The translations under genes and the position numbers were made by a program. The notes under the pieces were generated by a model. It was not told the origin of the DNA, did no database searches, and saw only the letters and a list, made by a program, of their open reading frames with translations. Shown in pieces: positions 35,745 through 46,507 of a DNA stretch of 64,000 nucleotides. The DNA comes from Marinobacter persicus. GTDB taxonomy: Bacteria > Pseudomonadota > Gammaproteobacteria > Pseudomonadales > Oleiphilaceae. The DNA is taken from positions 102,381 through 166,380 of the forward strand of contig NZ_FOSC01000011.1 in the NCBI RefSeq assembly GCF_900114155.1. Direction: 5' to 3'. Each line of letters begins with the position of its first letter. The first letter of the stretch is position 1.

Positions 35745-36580
35745 AGTCGTGCCCCCAGAAAACCGACAGAATTGGCACTTTCGGTATCGCGCACCGCCTG
35801 CATGGCGTGCTTGCGGGCCACCTGCCCGGCGCCGGCTCCCCAGGCCGCCAGCAATGATTTGTGCGCCAGAATGTTGACCAGGCGCGGAATACCGCCGGAT
35901 GCTTTCCAGATCACCCTGACCGCCGAAGGCGCAAACAGGTCCGCTCCGTTATAGCCGGCCTGGGTCAGACGGTGACGGATATACTGGCCAACCGATTCTT
36001 TATTGAGCGGCGCCAGACGGGTCTGGAAGGTAATACGCTGTCGTAACTGGCGCAGGCTGGCTTTGCCCAAAGAAGCATCCAGCTCAGGCTGGCCAAACAG
36101 CACCACCTGCAGCAATCGGGTGCTTTCGGTTTCCAGATTGGTGAGCAGGCGCAGCGCCTCGATGGTCTGCTCCGGCATGGCCTGGGCTTCGTCAATCACC
36201 AGCACGGCAGGTTTGCGTTCCATGGCCAGTTCAATCAGGCGCTGGTTTAGAGCCTTGAGGGTCTGGTGGGTATTTTTGCAGTCGGCCACGTTCACCCCCA
36301 GCTCTTCGGCCACCGCTTCGTACAGGGTTTGCGGTGGCAGATGAGGGTTGGGGATATAGGCGGTACAGGCCTCTTTATCAAGCTCGTTCAGTAGCAGCCG
36401 GCACAGCAGGGTCTTACCCGTGCCCACCTCGCCGGTGACCTTGATAAAACCCTCACGCTGGCGCAGGGCCACCAGCAGCAACTCCAGGGATTCCGAGTGG
36501 CTGGGCGCCCGCAGGAAGTAACGGGTATTGGGCGTGAGCGCAAAGGGCGCTTCCTGTAGTCCGAAATGGCTTTCGTACAT
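35741..36580 (-). CDS. mshM: MSHA biogenesis ATPase MshM (ExeA-like AAA)
   Basis: This 279-aa AAA ATPase is like ExeA/GspA. It opens MYESHFGLQEAPFALTPNTR. Walker A is GEVGTGKTLLCRLL (about 50-63) and Walker B VLVIDEAQAM (about 125-134). It lacks the C-terminal membrane and peptidoglycan-binding region of ExeA. It may help localise or assemble the MshL secretin. It overlaps mshL by one base. Confidence 0.92.
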   Translation of the reverse strand: MYESHFGLQEAPFALTPNTRYFLRAPSHSESLELLLVALRQREGFIKVTGEVGTGKTLLCRLLLNELDKEACTAYIPNPHLPPQTLYEAVAEELGVNVADCKNTHQTLKALNQRLIELAMERKPAVLVIDEAQAMPEQTIEALRLLTNLETESTRLLQVVLFGQPELDASLGKASLRQLRQRITFQTRLAPLNKESVGQYIRHRLTQAGYNGADLFAPSAVRVIWKASGGIPRLVNILAHKSLLAAWGAGAGQVARKHAMQAVRDTESANSVGFLGARL

Positions 36581-38283
36581 CAGCGCGGTGCCGTCTCCGG
36601 TTGCGGTTTAACGGATTCAGAGCTGTTCAGCAATTCTCGCAACACCCCCATACGCTGGCGACTGGCACGCACATCGTCCTGCATCTGGGCCCGATCGGCC
36701 ACCATTGGGCGTAACAGAATCACCAACTCGCTCTTGCGGCTTTCAAAGTTGCGCTGCTTGAACAGCTCGCCCACCAGGGGGATGTCACTGAAAAACGGTA
36801 CGGCAGAGTTGCTGTCTTCGCTGCGGTTCTGGATCAGACCGCCGATGACCACTATCTGGCCGCTCTCGGCCCGGATTACGCTGTCGGTCTCACGCACGGT
36901 GCTGCGGGCCAGCGGCAGGGTGACGTCCCGCTCACCAATGGTGATCAGCTTCTCCTGGTCCGCCACCTCACTGACCGCCGGATGCACGTGCAGGGTGATA
37001 TGCCCCTCTTCCGAAATCTGCGGTGTGACATCCAGGGAAATACCCGAGAAGAACGGCGTGAGCTCCACAGACGTAGAGGTGCTGCCGGAATTGTTCGTGG
37101 TGTTATCGTCCTCGTCAAAATCAATATCGGTGACGAAGAACTCGTCCGTGCCAACCTTGATCACCGCCTTCTGGTTGTTGGTGGTGGAGATGCGCGGGCT
37201 GGAAAGGATCTGTACGTTGCCCTGTTCACCCAGCAATTCGATCACAGCGGCGAAATTGCCTTCGGTGATGGTCGCGGAGAACAGGCCGCCAATGTCACCG
37301 GCACGGATGGCCTGACCCGCCAACTCCGATGCCAGCACTGGATCACCGCTGGAATTGGTTTGAAGATCTGCCCAGTTAATGCCCTGTTGATAACCTTCAT
37401 TCAGGCCCACTTCCAGGATTTTTGCTTCCAGTACCACCTGGCGCTGCATGATCAGCTCGGTCCGGCGCAGATAGTCTTCCACCATATCCAGCTCGGAACT
37501 ACTGGCCCTTACCATCACCAGGCCAGCCCCGGCATTCACAACCACCTGCCCGCCACTCTGGCCAACAATCATGTCCAGGGCGCTGCTGATGTCCTGCCAG
37601 AAGTCGGATTCGGTCTCGGTGGAGATGGCGGTCCCCACCAGATTGCGGGTTTCTCCGGAGGAACCGCCGGTGTCACCGGCTCCAGAACCGCTGCTACTGC
37701 CGGCACTGCTGACCTGACCGGAGCTGACGCGGGTGTCAGAACTGCCCCTGCGCTTGAAGTGCAGGTAATCAATTGGGAACAGGCGGGTCTGCACTTCATT
37801 CGACGCCACCCGATACAGGCGACCATTCTTGCGGATGTTCAGGCCGTACAGATCAGCGGCGATGTCCATTACCTCGGGTACCGTGACATCGTTCAGGCGC
37901 AGATCAATGGCAGTGTCCACATCCGGGCGGACTACCACGTTGTACCGGGTGCCCTCAACGAGCGCCTCGAAAAAACTGGCGGCGGCAAGGCCATCGGCCC
38001 GAACATCAAAACGTTCGTCCTGGGCCTGACCACGGCTGAGCGGCGGCAACAACTGGGAACTGATGTCCGACTGACTGGACTGCCGCCCTGAACGCTCCCG
38101 CGCCTGCCTTTCCGCCTGCTTCTCCGCCTCGGCCATCTGCTGATCAATCTGTTCGGCCACCTCATCAGATGTAGCTGCCGTGGATTGCATCATCGGATTA
38201 TTGGCACAGGCGGTCAGGGCCAGCCCGAGTACTACTGTTACCAGAGATCTGATTGGAGTCATCATGGTCCGTCTATTGGTCAT
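36580..38283 (-). CDS. mshL: MSHA secretin MshL
   Basis: This 567-aa outer-membrane secretin forms the pilus exit pore. It has a lipoprotein signal peptide with lipobox LALTAC (Cys26). An STN domain is near 105-160, and a Ser/Gly-rich spacer follows STDTRVSSGQ near 185-215. The secretin domain ends VPFFSDIPLVGELFKQRNFE, the standard signature, then SELVILLRPMV. ATG 38283 overlaps the mshK stop as ATGA, with GGAG six bases upstream. Confidence 0.95.
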   Translation of the reverse strand: MTNRRTMMTPIRSLVTVVLGLALTACANNPMMQSTAATSDEVAEQIDQQMAEAEKQAERQARERSGRQSSQSDISSQLLPPLSRGQAQDERFDVRADGLAAASFFEALVEGTRYNVVVRPDVDTAIDLRLNDVTVPEVMDIAADLYGLNIRKNGRLYRVASNEVQTRLFPIDYLHFKRRGSSDTRVSSGQVSSAGSSSGSGAGDTGGSSGETRNLVGTAISTETESDFWQDISSALDMIVGQSGGQVVVNAGAGLVMVRASSSELDMVEDYLRRTELIMQRQVVLEAKILEVGLNEGYQQGINWADLQTNSSGDPVLASELAGQAIRAGDIGGLFSATITEGNFAAVIELLGEQGNVQILSSPRISTTNNQKAVIKVGTDEFFVTDIDFDEDDNTTNNSGSTSTSVELTPFFSGISLDVTPQISEEGHITLHVHPAVSEVADQEKLITIGERDVTLPLARSTVRETDSVIRAESGQIVVIGGLIQNRSEDSNSAVPFFSDIPLVGELFKQRNFESRKSELVILLRPMVADRAQMQDDVRASRQRMGVLRELLNSSESVKPQPETAPR

Positions 38284-38612
38284 TGGCTTCTCCGCACCTG
38301 CGGAAGGGCTTGCGGGTACAGCACTCTGGCCCGCCCCTGATCCAGAATTTCGACTTTGTCACGATAAATACGCCGCACCCGGATGCCGTCGTAGCTGTCA
38401 CCTTCTTTCAGGGCCACTCCTTCAATGACGGCAACCCGCCTGCCCGCTGACAGCAGGATGGAGCCCAACTCCAGGTTTCGCTCCGGCGCGCTCTGTGCCG
38501 ACGGTGCCCGGGCATCCGGTGGGCGGGTCGGGTCTTGCAGGCTCCAGGCGCTGTTGCAGCCAAACGCCAGCACCATTCCCAGTACCAGTTGTAAGCTGTG
38601 TTTTACCTGCAC
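38280..38612 (-). CDS. mshK: MSHA biogenesis protein MshK (PilP-like)
   Basis: This 110-aa periplasmic protein has an N-terminal signal or membrane segment (LQLVLGMVLAFGCNSAWS). The motif LQDPTRPP is typical of MshK/PilP/GspC-type secretin partners. A small HR-like beta domain follows. It likely links inner-membrane proteins MshI2 and MshJ to the secretin. It begins one base after the mshJ stop. Confidence 0.9.
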   Translation of the reverse strand: MQVKHSLQLVLGMVLAFGCNSAWSLQDPTRPPDARAPSAQSAPERNLELGSILLSAGRRVAVIEGVALKEGDSYDGIRVRRIYRDKVEILDQGRARVLYPQALPQVRRSQ

Positions 38613-38613
38613 A

Positions 38614-39300
38614 TCACACTCCCAGCCAGGCGGCTTCCAGACTCAGGGTTCTTACCCTTACGCGGGCTTCGCCCTCGGGCCATGAGCCGGCATCGTATTC
38701 GAGTTGCAGCCAGCCCAGGCGTTCATCCAGGGCTTCCAGCTTTTCCAGATAGGCCATCACGTCCAGATACCCGCCGGCGATGGTCAGTTCCACATCGTGG
38801 GCGTACAGCAGTGGTTCGGGCTGGCTGTTCTCTGCCTGTTCGGAGCCCTGGGTTGCCGGCTCATCGAATACAGGGGTTGGTGTGCGCAATACCAGGGATT
38901 GCAGGGCCAGTTCCTGCTGCTCGGCCAGTATGCGTCTTAGCAGACCGACCATGTCTTTGGGTGCAATCAGTTGTTCGGCGGTTTCACTGATTTGCCGGTT
39001 CAGCCTGTCCAGCCGGTCGCGACGCACCTGCAACCTATCCCGCAATTCGGCAGAAGGGTCATTTTCCAGCTGGCTGTCGAGGGTTTGCTGCTCCGCCAGC
39101 AGGCTGTCGCGGGTGCTGCCCAGGGTCTGGAGGCGTTCATCCAGTTGTTGTCTTTCCGCCAGCGCCGGCGCCACCAGCAACTCCCAGGCGATGACGAACA
39201 CCAGCACACAGGCCGTCAGGGCAATCAGGCCCCGTTCGCGCACCGGTCGGTCGTCAAACCAGGCGGCGCCACCATCGTACCACTGCCGGAGTTTATTCAT
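38614..39300 (-). CDS. mshJ: MSHA biogenesis protein MshJ (PilO/GspM-like)
   Basis: This 228-aa bitopic protein has helix RGLIALTACVLVFVIAWELLV (about 23-44), a coiled coil (about 45-105), then a ferredoxin-like PilO domain with VELTIAGGYLDVMAYLEKLE. ATG 39300 has GGAGG six bases upstream; the preceding GTG is less likely. It overlaps mshI2 by eight bases. Confidence 0.9.
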   Translation of the reverse strand: MNKLRQWYDGGAAWFDDRPVRERGLIALTACVLVFVIAWELLVAPALAERQQLDERLQTLGSTRDSLLAEQQTLDSQLENDPSAELRDRLQVRRDRLDRLNRQISETAEQLIAPKDMVGLLRRILAEQQELALQSLVLRTPTPVFDEPATQGSEQAENSQPEPLLYAHDVELTIAGGYLDVMAYLEKLEALDERLGWLQLEYDAGSWPEGEARVRVRTLSLEAAWLGV

Positions 39301-39919
39301 CACTTTCCTCCGCGCCCGGTTCTGTTGCCACCCGGAATTGAACCCAATCGCCGCGCTCTTCGTCCTCGTCGTCCGGCCGGTTCAGCTCGAAATCCTGGAA
39401 GGTCTGGCCGGCAAAAATCGGCTCGCTGCCCAGTTGCTCCAGATACAGCGGTACCCTTTCCGGACTGCGGGTGCGGCCGGTCAGGCGCAGGCGCTCGGGT
39501 GAGGATTGCAGGGTCAGGCCGGTCAGCCAGAGTTCGCCGGGCACCTGCCGGGCCAGGGCCGCCATACGGCTGGAAAAACCGGAGTGGTTGTTGGTTGCCA
39601 GATTTTCCACCTGTTGCAGCAACCGCTGCCGGCGAGAAAGTGTGTCAGTCACCCGTTGCAACGCCTTTTCCAGCTCCGGATCGGGCTTGCGGGCGTCAAT
39701 CTGCCGGGCCATGGCTTCGTTGGCGTCACGCAGCTGGCTATTCTGGCGTTCAACCTGGGCTACCTGCTGCTCCAGCTTCTGATTCTGCCAGTAGCCCAGA
39801 CCACGGAAGACTGCGGTGGCCAGCACCACGAGCGCCAGCAGGATCAGGAGGGTTGAAGCCTTCAGCCTCTGTTTCCGGGGGCGCAGTTCGGCGGTGTAGA
39901 GGTTGACCTGCTGCTTCAT
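39293..39919 (-). CDS. mshI2: MSHA biogenesis protein MshI2 (PilN-like)
   Basis: This 208-aa protein starts MKQQVNLYTAELRPRKQRL, the PilN-type N-terminus that binds PilM-like MshI. A membrane helix (about 22-43) and a coiled coil lead to a ferredoxin-like domain. ATG 39919 overlaps the mshI stop as ATGA. The tail is acidic (DEDEERG). Confidence 0.9.
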   Translation of the reverse strand: MKQQVNLYTAELRPRKQRLKASTLLILLALVVLATAVFRGLGYWQNQKLEQQVAQVERQNSQLRDANEAMARQIDARKPDPELEKALQRVTDTLSRRQRLLQQVENLATNNHSGFSSRMAALARQVPGELWLTGLTLQSSPERLRLTGRTRSPERVPLYLEQLGSEPIFAGQTFQDFELNRPDDEDEERGDWVQFRVATEPGAEESDE

Positions 39920-40851
39920 GACGGAGATCTCCCGGCCGCGGGCTCGAGCCCGGCACTCCAGGCCGGCAGGCAACGGGAATCCAGTTCGTTGTGCAATCCG
40001 AATCCAGACCAGTCCGGCGCTTCAATGCCCGCGGCCAGGTAGGAGCCCAGCATGGACGTCAGTGGCAGCACCGAATCCTTGGTGACCAGGCGGATAACCG
40101 AGGGCGGCGCCTGCCCCAGTTGGCTCTCGAAATAGTCCATGGAGCGTTGCATCTCCAGGGCCAGGGACTGTACGGCCTCTTCCTGGCGGGAGGCATCCTG
40201 CATGTCGTCGTAGGACAGCTCCAGGCGGCGGGACAGATACAGGGTGTCACCCCGGCACACGACCATTTGCCCATATGTGTTGCGCAAGTGGACAACGGCA
40301 ACACCAACGTTGGCGGCATCCAGCGCGGCCGCGAAGTTGCGCAGAGCCAGTTCCGCGATATCGATTTTCTGCAATGCCAGACCGGCATCGTGAACGAGAC
40401 TGACCAGTTCCAGTACCAGGGACTTGCGCGCGGCCACCAGGTTCACCAGCGCCCCCCGGCCCCGGGTGGCGTCTTCGGGAAAGGGGAAACTGTCGGAAAC
40501 GGCTTCGGTGGGGCTGAAATCCAGGAAATCTTTGAGCTTCCACTTCAGGGCATCCGCCAGCTCGGAATCCTCCACGCCCTCCGGTCGTTCCACCTGAAAG
40601 ACCTGGTACTGGTCGATGGGCAAAACCAGGATTGTCGGCGCCCCCTCCCAGCCGTACTCGGACACCAGCTCTTCCAGGGTCTGCTGGCGCTTGGCGGGCA
40701 GGCATTCGGCAAAACCGGTTTGCTGGCTGGGCCGACCGGGGGACACCGCCCAGGCAATGCCGTCAGGGCGCACTTCCAGGCACAGGCGGGAGACGGAGGG
40801 GCCGCGCCGGAATAAACGTTGTAGCGGTCTGGTACCAGAAAACAGGGCCAT
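39916..40851 (-). CDS. mshI: MSHA biogenesis protein MshI (PilM-like)
   Basis: This 311-aa cytoplasmic actin-like protein is of the PilM/MshI family and is the first gene of the MSHA operon here. It has LCLEVRPDGIAWAV at the front and ILVLPIDQYQVFQVERPEGV later. Vibrio operons start with mshH, which is not seen here. ATG 40851 has AAGGAAG upstream. The 158 bases before it hold the operon promoter, but no strong sigma-70 pair was found. Confidence 0.9.
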   Translation of the reverse strand: MALFSGTRPLQRLFRRGPSVSRLCLEVRPDGIAWAVSPGRPSQQTGFAECLPAKRQQTLEELVSEYGWEGAPTILVLPIDQYQVFQVERPEGVEDSELADALKWKLKDFLDFSPTEAVSDSFPFPEDATRGRGALVNLVAARKSLVLELVSLVHDAGLALQKIDIAELALRNFAAALDAANVGVAVVHLRNTYGQMVVCRGDTLYLSRRLELSYDDMQDASRQEEAVQSLALEMQRSMDYFESQLGQAPPSVIRLVTKDSVLPLTSMLGSYLAAGIEAPDWSGFGLHNELDSRCLPAWSAGLEPAAGRSPS

Positions 40852-41009
40852 GACTTCCTTGGTCTTGTTACAAAGGCTTTGGGAACAAAAAACCGGTTTA
40901 CAGTGTTTGAAATTCCGCCAATTTTTACATGCGCTTACATGATAGTTTAAAAACTCAACTCAACTCCACGGTTTGTGAGGAATTTCACAGCATTTTGCAC
41001 TGCTGTTAC

Positions 41010-41040
41010 AAAAAAGCCCGCGCAAGGCACGGGCTTCTTG
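41010..41040 (-). terminator. rho-independent terminator of ssb
   Basis: On the minus strand the stem AGCCCGTGC/GCGCGGGCT (one mismatch) with a four-base loop precedes six T, starting about 25 bases after the ssb stop. Confidence 0.88.
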
Positions 41041-41057
41041 AGATGAGCAAAACCGTC

Positions 41058-41594
41058 TTAGAACGGAATATCATCATCAAAATCGTCCACCGGCTCCGGC
41101 ATGCCACCGGAGGGCTGCTGATTCTGCTGGCCACCGTAGCCACCACCCTGCGGTTGCTGTTGAGCGGGTTGCTGCGGGGGCTGGTTGTAGTTCTGGTTTT
41201 GCGGGCGGCCCTGGGGCGGAGCCTGGTTCATGCCACCTTCACTGCCGCCACGGCTGTCAAGCATCTGCATCTGGCCGTTGATGTCCACCACCACTTCGGT
41301 GGTATAGCGGTCCTGGCCGTCCTGCCCCTGCCATTTTCGGGTTTGCAGCTTGCCCTCGATGTAGACCTTCGAGCCTTTGCGCAGATACTGGCCGGCCACT
41401 TCGGCAATCTTGCCGAACATGACAATGCGATGCCATTCGGTTTTCGGCACCATCTGCCCGGTCTGACGATCCTTGTAGCTTTCATCGGTGGCCAGGTTCA
41501 GGTTCACCACTGCGTTGCCATTGGGGGTGTAGCGGGTCTCCGGGTCCTGCCCCAGATTGCCGATGAGAATAACCTTGTTTACGCCTCGTGCCAT
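41058..41594 (-). CDS. ssb: single-stranded DNA-binding protein
   Basis: SSB coats ssDNA during replication and repair and recruits partners by its tail. The 178-aa protein has the OB fold at about 1-110 ([39 protein letters not shown]). A Gln/Pro/Gly-rich linker follows, and the tail ends in the conserved acidic tip DFDDDIPF. It is downstream of the MFS gene and may also have its own promoter. No LexA box is visible. Confidence 0.97.
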   Translation of the reverse strand: MARGVNKVILIGNLGQDPETRYTPNGNAVVNLNLATDESYKDRQTGQMVPKTEWHRIVMFGKIAEVAGQYLRKGSKVYIEGKLQTRKWQGQDGQDRYTTEVVVDINGQMQMLDSRGGSEGGMNQAPPQGRPQNQNYNQPPQQPAQQQPQGGGYGGQQNQQPSGGMPEPVDDFDDDIPF

Positions 41595-41650
41595 GGTTTG
41601 CTCCTGAAATTTTTGTCTGAATACTTGTCATCCATGCAAGCATTCCGAGT

Positions 41651-43021
41651 TTAAGTGCTATCGCCTTGCCGCACAAATTCCAGGTGCGCAAGCTGACTTT
41701 CATTAAAATGTTTTCGATCAATTTTCAGATAGGCGACGGCGCCATCTTCCACCACGACAACGTCCTGCACGCCCGCCAGATTCCGGAAACGCTGATCGAT
41801 GTCATCAAAATCCTGCTCCGCAGCTGGCTTTAACGCCACGGTCAGGCTGGTGGTGTAATTCGGAGTGGGCATGGTCAGGGCCACCAGCAGCCAGGCCAGA
41901 AGACTTGCCGCCATCAGCCAGAGCACCCCTTCAGTTCCGGCCGACTGCAACAGCCACCCGCCTAGCGCCCCGCCCAGAAATGCCCCGGAGAATTGGGAGG
42001 TGGAGTACACCCCCATGGCCGTGCCCTTGCTGGCCGCCGGCGCCTCCTTGCTGATCAGGGACGGCAGACTGGCTTCCAGCAGGTTAAACGCCATGAAGAA
42101 CAGGAACAGCACACCCCAGGCCGCCCACAGGCTGGCCTGCACAGCGGTCAGCATCATGGTGGCCAGCGCCAGCAGGCCAATGGCGCCGCACAGAACCGGT
42201 TTCATCTTGCGTTTTTTCTCGCCAATGATGATAAACGGCACCATGGCGAAGAACGACGTCACCATCACGGTCAGATAGAACCACCAGTGGGAGCCGGCCG
42301 CCAGCCCCAGGCTGTTCTGCAACATGGTTGGAAACACCAGAAACAGTGCGGTCAGCACAAAATGCAGGGCAAAAATCCCGAAATCCAGGCGCAGCAAGCG
42401 GCCATCTTTCAGGACCTGCCCCAGCATTTCCCGGGCCGGATGGGTGTCCGCACTGGTCTTGTGAGCGTGGGGCGTGGGCACCAACCTGGCAACAATCACC
42501 AGCGCCACCACCGACAGCGCGGCGGTGAGATAGAAAATACCCGAAAGGCCCCAAATCGCGCCCAGCATGGGGCCGAGCACCAGTGACACGGAAAACGACA
42601 GCCCGATGGAAATGCCCACGGTAGCCATGGCCTTGGTGCGGTGTTCTTCCCGGGTCAGGTCACTGAGCAGGGCCATCAACACACTGGCGATGGCACCGGC
42701 CCCTTGAAGAATCCGCCCGGCGATCACTACGTATATAGAGTCGGTTGCGGCGGCCAGCAGACTACCGGCGGCAAACAACACCAGGCCGATATAGATCATC
42801 CGCTTGCGGCCGACCCGGTCCGAAAGCAGCCCGAAAGGCACCTGCAACAGCGCCTGGCTGAAGCCGTAAGCACCAATGGCCAGACCGATCAACAGAGGCG
42901 TGGCATGCTGCAGGTCATTGCCCAGCAAGACAAAAACCGGCATCACCATGAACAGGCCCAGCATACGCATGGCGTATACCGAAGCCAGAGCCACTACCGA
43001 GCGTTTTTCGAGCGCGTTCAT
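41651..43021 (-). CDS. MFS transporter with C-terminal ferredoxin-like extension
   Basis: This 456-aa major facilitator protein starts at ATG 43021. About 12 membrane helices are visible, beginning [20 protein letters not shown]. The MFS loop motif [16 protein letters not shown] lies between helices 2 and 3. After the last helix (about residue 385) roughly 70 soluble residues follow, starting [11 protein letters not shown]. They contain [17 protein letters not shown], like a small metal- or ligand-binding ferredoxin fold. The order ssb-MFS-uvrA (uvrA divergent) is conserved in Pseudomonas. The substrate is unknown; drug/H+ antiport is a guess from the family. Confidence 0.88.
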   Translation of the reverse strand: MNALEKRSVVALASVYAMRMLGLFMVMPVFVLLGNDLQHATPLLIGLAIGAYGFSQALLQVPFGLLSDRVGRKRMIYIGLVLFAAGSLLAAATDSIYVVIAGRILQGAGAIASVLMALLSDLTREEHRTKAMATVGISIGLSFSVSLVLGPMLGAIWGLSGIFYLTAALSVVALVIVARLVPTPHAHKTSADTHPAREMLGQVLKDGRLLRLDFGIFALHFVLTALFLVFPTMLQNSLGLAAGSHWWFYLTVMVTSFFAMVPFIIIGEKKRKMKPVLCGAIGLLALATMMLTAVQASLWAAWGVLFLFFMAFNLLEASLPSLISKEAPAASKGTAMGVYSTSQFSGAFLGGALGGWLLQSAGTEGVLWLMAASLLAWLLVALTMPTPNYTTSLTVALKPAAEQDFDDIDQRFRNLAGVQDVVVVEDGAVAYLKIDRKHFNESQLAHLEFVRQGDST

Positions 43022-43155
43022 TTTTTCCCGTGCCGCAAGATTCAAGTGAAACAGCCGCAGGCTGCAGGCGGCGCATTGTACCAGAAGCCCCGGGCGTTCG
43101 GGACTGTCCGGGCCGAACACGATATAATCGACCTTTTACCCAGAAACGAGGTGTT

Positions 43156-45975
43156 ATGGATCATATCCAGATCAAGGGTGCCCGCACCCACAACCTGAAA
43201 AACTTCGACCTGGATATGCCGAGGGACAAGCTGATTGTGATTACCGGCCTGTCCGGCTCCGGCAAATCGTCACTCGCGTTCGATACTCTGTACGCGGAGG
43301 GGCAGCGGCGTTACGTGGAATCCCTTTCCACCTACGCCCGGCAGTTTCTGTCGATGATGGAAAAGCCGGACGTGGATCATATTGAAGGCCTGTCACCAGC
43401 GATTTCCATCGAGCAGAAATCAACCTCCCATAACCCACGCTCGACCGTGGGCACCATTACCGAAATCTACGATTATCTGCGCCTGTTGTTTGCCCGGGCC
43501 GGCGAACCCCGCTGTCCGGATCATGATCAGCCACTGGAAGCGCAAACCGTCAGCCAGATGGTGGACCAGGTGCTGGCCATGCCCGAGGGCAGCAAGCTGA
43601 TGATACTGGCACCGGTCATCCGTGACCGCAAAGGCGAACACCTGCAGGTCATCGACACCATGCGCAGCCAGGGTTTTATCCGTTTGCGGGTGGACGGCAC
43701 GGTCTACGACATTGACGATATCCCGGCGCTGGACAAGAAGAAAAAACACCAGATTGATGTAGTGGTAGATCGCTTCAAGGTAAAAGAAGGGCTGGAACAA
43801 CGTCTGGCCGAGAGTTTCGAAACCGCCCTGGAAATGACCGACGGCATTGCCCTGGTCGCTCCCATGAGCGGCGACGGCGAAGAGCAGACCTTTTCCGCCC
43901 GTTACGCCTGTACCCAGTGTGGCTATTCCCTGAGCGAACTCGAGCCCAGGCTGTTTTCCTTCAACAACCCGGCCGGCGCATGCCCCACTTGCGATGGTCT
44001 GGGCGTCCGCCAGTTCTTCGATCCGGAAAAGATCATCCAGAATCCGGAGGCCACCCTGGCCTCCGGCGCTATCAAAGGCTGGGATCGCCGTGCTGTTTAT
44101 TACTTCCAGCTGCTCAGCAGCGTGGCCGAACACTACGGGCAGGACCTGGAAACGCCCTGGGAAGACCTGCCTGCAGACTTCCAGAACGTACTGCTACATG
44201 GGTCCGGGGATGAAGACATTCCCTTCCGGTACGTAAATTCCCGCGGCCACATCATGGAAAAGGAGCATCCGTTCGAAGGAATCCTGCCCAATCTGGAGCG
44301 CCGTTACCGGGAAACCGAATCCCAGAGCATGCGTGAAGAGCTGGCCCGCAACCTGAGCACCCAGCCCTGCAAATCCTGCGGCGGCTCACGTCTGCGCACT
44401 GCGGCACGCCATGTTTTTATTGAAGACAAGAACCTCCCGGATGTTGCCCACATGCCGGTTGGCGACGCCCACGACTATTTCAGCGGGCTGACTCTGCCCG
44501 GCCGCAAGGGTGAGATCGCCGAAAAGATCCTGAAAGAGGTTCGTCAGCGTCTGCAGTTTCTGGTCAACGTTGGCCTGCAATATCTCACTCTGGAACGCAG
44601 TGCCGATACGCTTTCCGGCGGTGAAGCACAGCGAATTCGCCTGGCCAGCCAGATCGGCGCCGGCCTGGTGGGCGTCATGTACATCCTGGACGAGCCATCC
44701 ATCGGCCTGCACCAGCGCGACAACGACCGCCTGCTGGCTACCCTCACCGACCTGCGGGATCTGGGCAACACCGTGATCGTGGTGGAGCACGACGAAGACG
44801 CCATACGTGCGGCAGATTACGTCATCGATATCGGCCCCGGCGCCGGAATCCACGGTGGCGAGATTGTCGCTCGCGGCACACCGGCGGAGATCATCGCCAA
44901 TAACGATTCCCTGACAGGTCAGTACCTGAGCGGCGCCAAGGAGATCGCAATCCCCGCCACCCGGAACAAAGGCACTGGCAAGCAGCTGGTACTAACCGGC
45001 GCCACCGGCAACAACCTGCAGGACGTCACCCTGACACTCCCCCTGGGTATCATGACCTGCATAACCGGTGTGTCCGGCTCTGGCAAATCCACACTGATCA
45101 ACAGCACTCTGTACCCCGTAGCGGCGGCGAAACTGAACAAGGCCACCAGCCTCAGCCACGCCCCTTACACTTCTCTCAAGGGGCTGGACCACCTGGACAA
45201 GGTTATCGACATTGACCAGAGCCCGATCGGCCGTACGCCGCGCTCAAATCCGGCCACCTACACGGGCCTGTTCACACCCATTCGCGAGCTGTTTGCAGGC
45301 ACGCAGGAAGCCCGTTCCCGGGGTTACAAGCCCGGGCGCTTCTCATTCAACGTGAAAGGCGGACGCTGCGAGGCTTGCCAGGGTGACGGCGTTATCAAAG
45401 TCGAAATGCATTTCCTGCCAGACATCTACGTGCCCTGTGACGTCTGCAAGGGCAAACGCTACAACCGGGAAACCCTGGAAGTCCGCTACAAAGGGAAGAA
45501 TATCCATGAAGTGCTGGAGATGACCGTCGAAGAAGGCCGGGAGTTCTTCGATGCCGTGCCCTTCCTGGCCCGCAAGCTGCAAACCCTGATGGATGTCGGT
45601 CTTTCCTATATCCGCCTGGGCCAGAGCGCCGTCACGCTCTCCGGCGGTGAAGCCCAGCGGGTGAAACTGGCGAAGGAGCTTTCCAAACGGGACACCGGTA
45701 AAACGCTCTATATTCTGGACGAGCCCACTACCGGCCTGCATTTCTACGATATCCAGCAACTGCTTAATGTACTGCAACGGCTGCGGGACCACGGCAACAC
45801 CGTCGTGGTCATCGAACACAACCTGGATGTCATCAAAACGGCTGACTGGATTATCGACCTGGGGCCGGAGGGCGGCTCTGGTGGTGGTGAGATTATTGCC
45901 GAGGGGACGCCGGAAGGGGTGGCTCAAATTAGTGCATCACACACCGGGCATTACTTGAAATCTATACTGAAATGA
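43156..45975 (+). CDS. uvrA: excinuclease ABC subunit A
   Basis: UvrA is the damage-recognition ATPase of nucleotide excision repair. From ATG 43156 it has 939 aa. The first ABC module has Walker [10 protein letters not shown] (about 31-39) and signature [14 protein letters not shown]. The second has [10 protein letters not shown] and [14 protein letters not shown]. Zinc sites are in CTQC...CPTC and CEAC...CDVC. The longer start at 43030 would overlap the MFS start region. A perfect TATAAT lies at 43123-43128 without a good -35. No LexA box (CTGT-N8-ACAG) was found, so SOS control is not supported by sequence. Confidence 0.97.
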   Translation: MDHIQIKGARTHNLKNFDLDMPRDKLIVITGLSGSGKSSLAFDTLYAEGQRRYVESLSTYARQFLSMMEKPDVDHIEGLSPAISIEQKSTSHNPRSTVGTITEIYDYLRLLFARAGEPRCPDHDQPLEAQTVSQMVDQVLAMPEGSKLMILAPVIRDRKGEHLQVIDTMRSQGFIRLRVDGTVYDIDDIPALDKKKKHQIDVVVDRFKVKEGLEQRLAESFETALEMTDGIALVAPMSGDGEEQTFSARYACTQCGYSLSELEPRLFSFNNPAGACPTCDGLGVRQFFDPEKIIQNPEATLASGAIKGWDRRAVYYFQLLSSVAEHYGQDLETPWEDLPADFQNVLLHGSGDEDIPFRYVNSRGHIMEKEHPFEGILPNLERRYRETESQSMREELARNLSTQPCKSCGGSRLRTAARHVFIEDKNLPDVAHMPVGDAHDYFSGLTLPGRKGEIAEKILKEVRQRLQFLVNVGLQYLTLERSADTLSGGEAQRIRLASQIGAGLVGVMYILDEPSIGLHQRDNDRLLATLTDLRDLGNTVIVVEHDEDAIRAADYVIDIGPGAGIHGGEIVARGTPAEIIANNDSLTGQYLSGAKEIAIPATRNKGTGKQLVLTGATGNNLQDVTLTLPLGIMTCITGVSGSGKSTLINSTLYPVAAAKLNKATSLSHAPYTSLKGLDHLDKVIDIDQSPIGRTPRSNPATYTGLFTPIRELFAGTQEARSRGYKPGRFSFNVKGGRCEACQGDGVIKVEMHFLPDIYVPCDVCKGKRYNRETLEVRYKGKNIHEVLEMTVEEGREFFDAVPFLARKLQTLMDVGLSYIRLGQSAVTLSGGEAQRVKLAKELSKRDTGKTLYILDEPTTGLHFYDIQQLLNVLQRLRDHGNTVVVIEHNLDVIKTADWIIDLGPEGGSGGGEIIAEGTPEGVAQISASHTGHYLKSILK

Positions 45976-46018
45976 TTTTTAGCCGCGGAATCCATATATG
46001 GTCTCCGTGGCTAAAACA

Positions 46019-46059
46019 CAAAAAAAGCCGGGCACCTTTCGGGGCCCGGCTTTTTCATG
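46019..46059 (-). terminator. terminator of the alpha operon (after rplQ)
   Basis: The stem AAGCCGGGC-ACCTTTCGGG-GCCCGGCTT is flanked by A and T runs. On the minus strand it follows rplQ. It also sits downstream of convergent uvrA and could serve both. Confidence 0.9.
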
Positions 46060-46075
46060 AACGCTTCGGAAGATT

Positions 46076-46474
46076 TTACTCTTCGTCGTCGTCCAGCTCT
46101 TCAGCTTCGATATCCACCGGACGGCCGACCAGCTCGACAAATGCCATCGGGGCATTGTCACCGGCACGGAAGCCGCACTTGAGGATACGCAGGTATCCAC
46201 CCGGACGGTCGCTGTAACGGGGGCCCAGCTCATCAAAAAGCTTGGCTACCGCAGCATCGTTGCGCAGGCGTGAGAACGCCAGACGACGATTTGCTACCGA
46301 ATCATTCTTGGAGAGCGTGATCAAAGGCTCGGCTACACGACGAAGCTCTTTGGCTTTCGGCAGCGTTGTCTTGATCAGCTCGTGTTCAACCAGTGACGCA
46401 GTCATGTTACGGAACATGGCCTTGCGATGCGCACTGGTCCTGCTGAACTTACGACCACTCTTACGATGACGCAT
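46076..46474 (-). CDS. rplQ: 50S ribosomal protein L17
   Basis: L17 lies near the peptide exit region of the 50S subunit. The 132-aa protein starts [20 protein letters not shown], a perfect family start, and ends in an acidic tail [10 protein letters not shown]. It is last in the alpha operon, 33 bases after rpoA, and is followed by a strong terminator. Confidence 0.98.
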   Translation of the reverse strand: MRHRKSGRKFSRTSAHRKAMFRNMTASLVEHELIKTTLPKAKELRRVAEPLITLSKNDSVANRRLAFSRLRNDAAVAKLFDELGPRYSDRPGGYLRILKCGFRAGDNAPMAFVELVGRPVDIEAEELDDDEE

Positions 46475-46507
46475 TGCTCTGATTCCTTACCTTAAACTAA
46501 TCGGCGA

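Noticed and set aside
43022..43155. LexA box upstream of uvrA or the MFS gene
   Set aside because: No CTGT-N8-ACAG match could be found, nor before ssb, so SOS control was not annotated.
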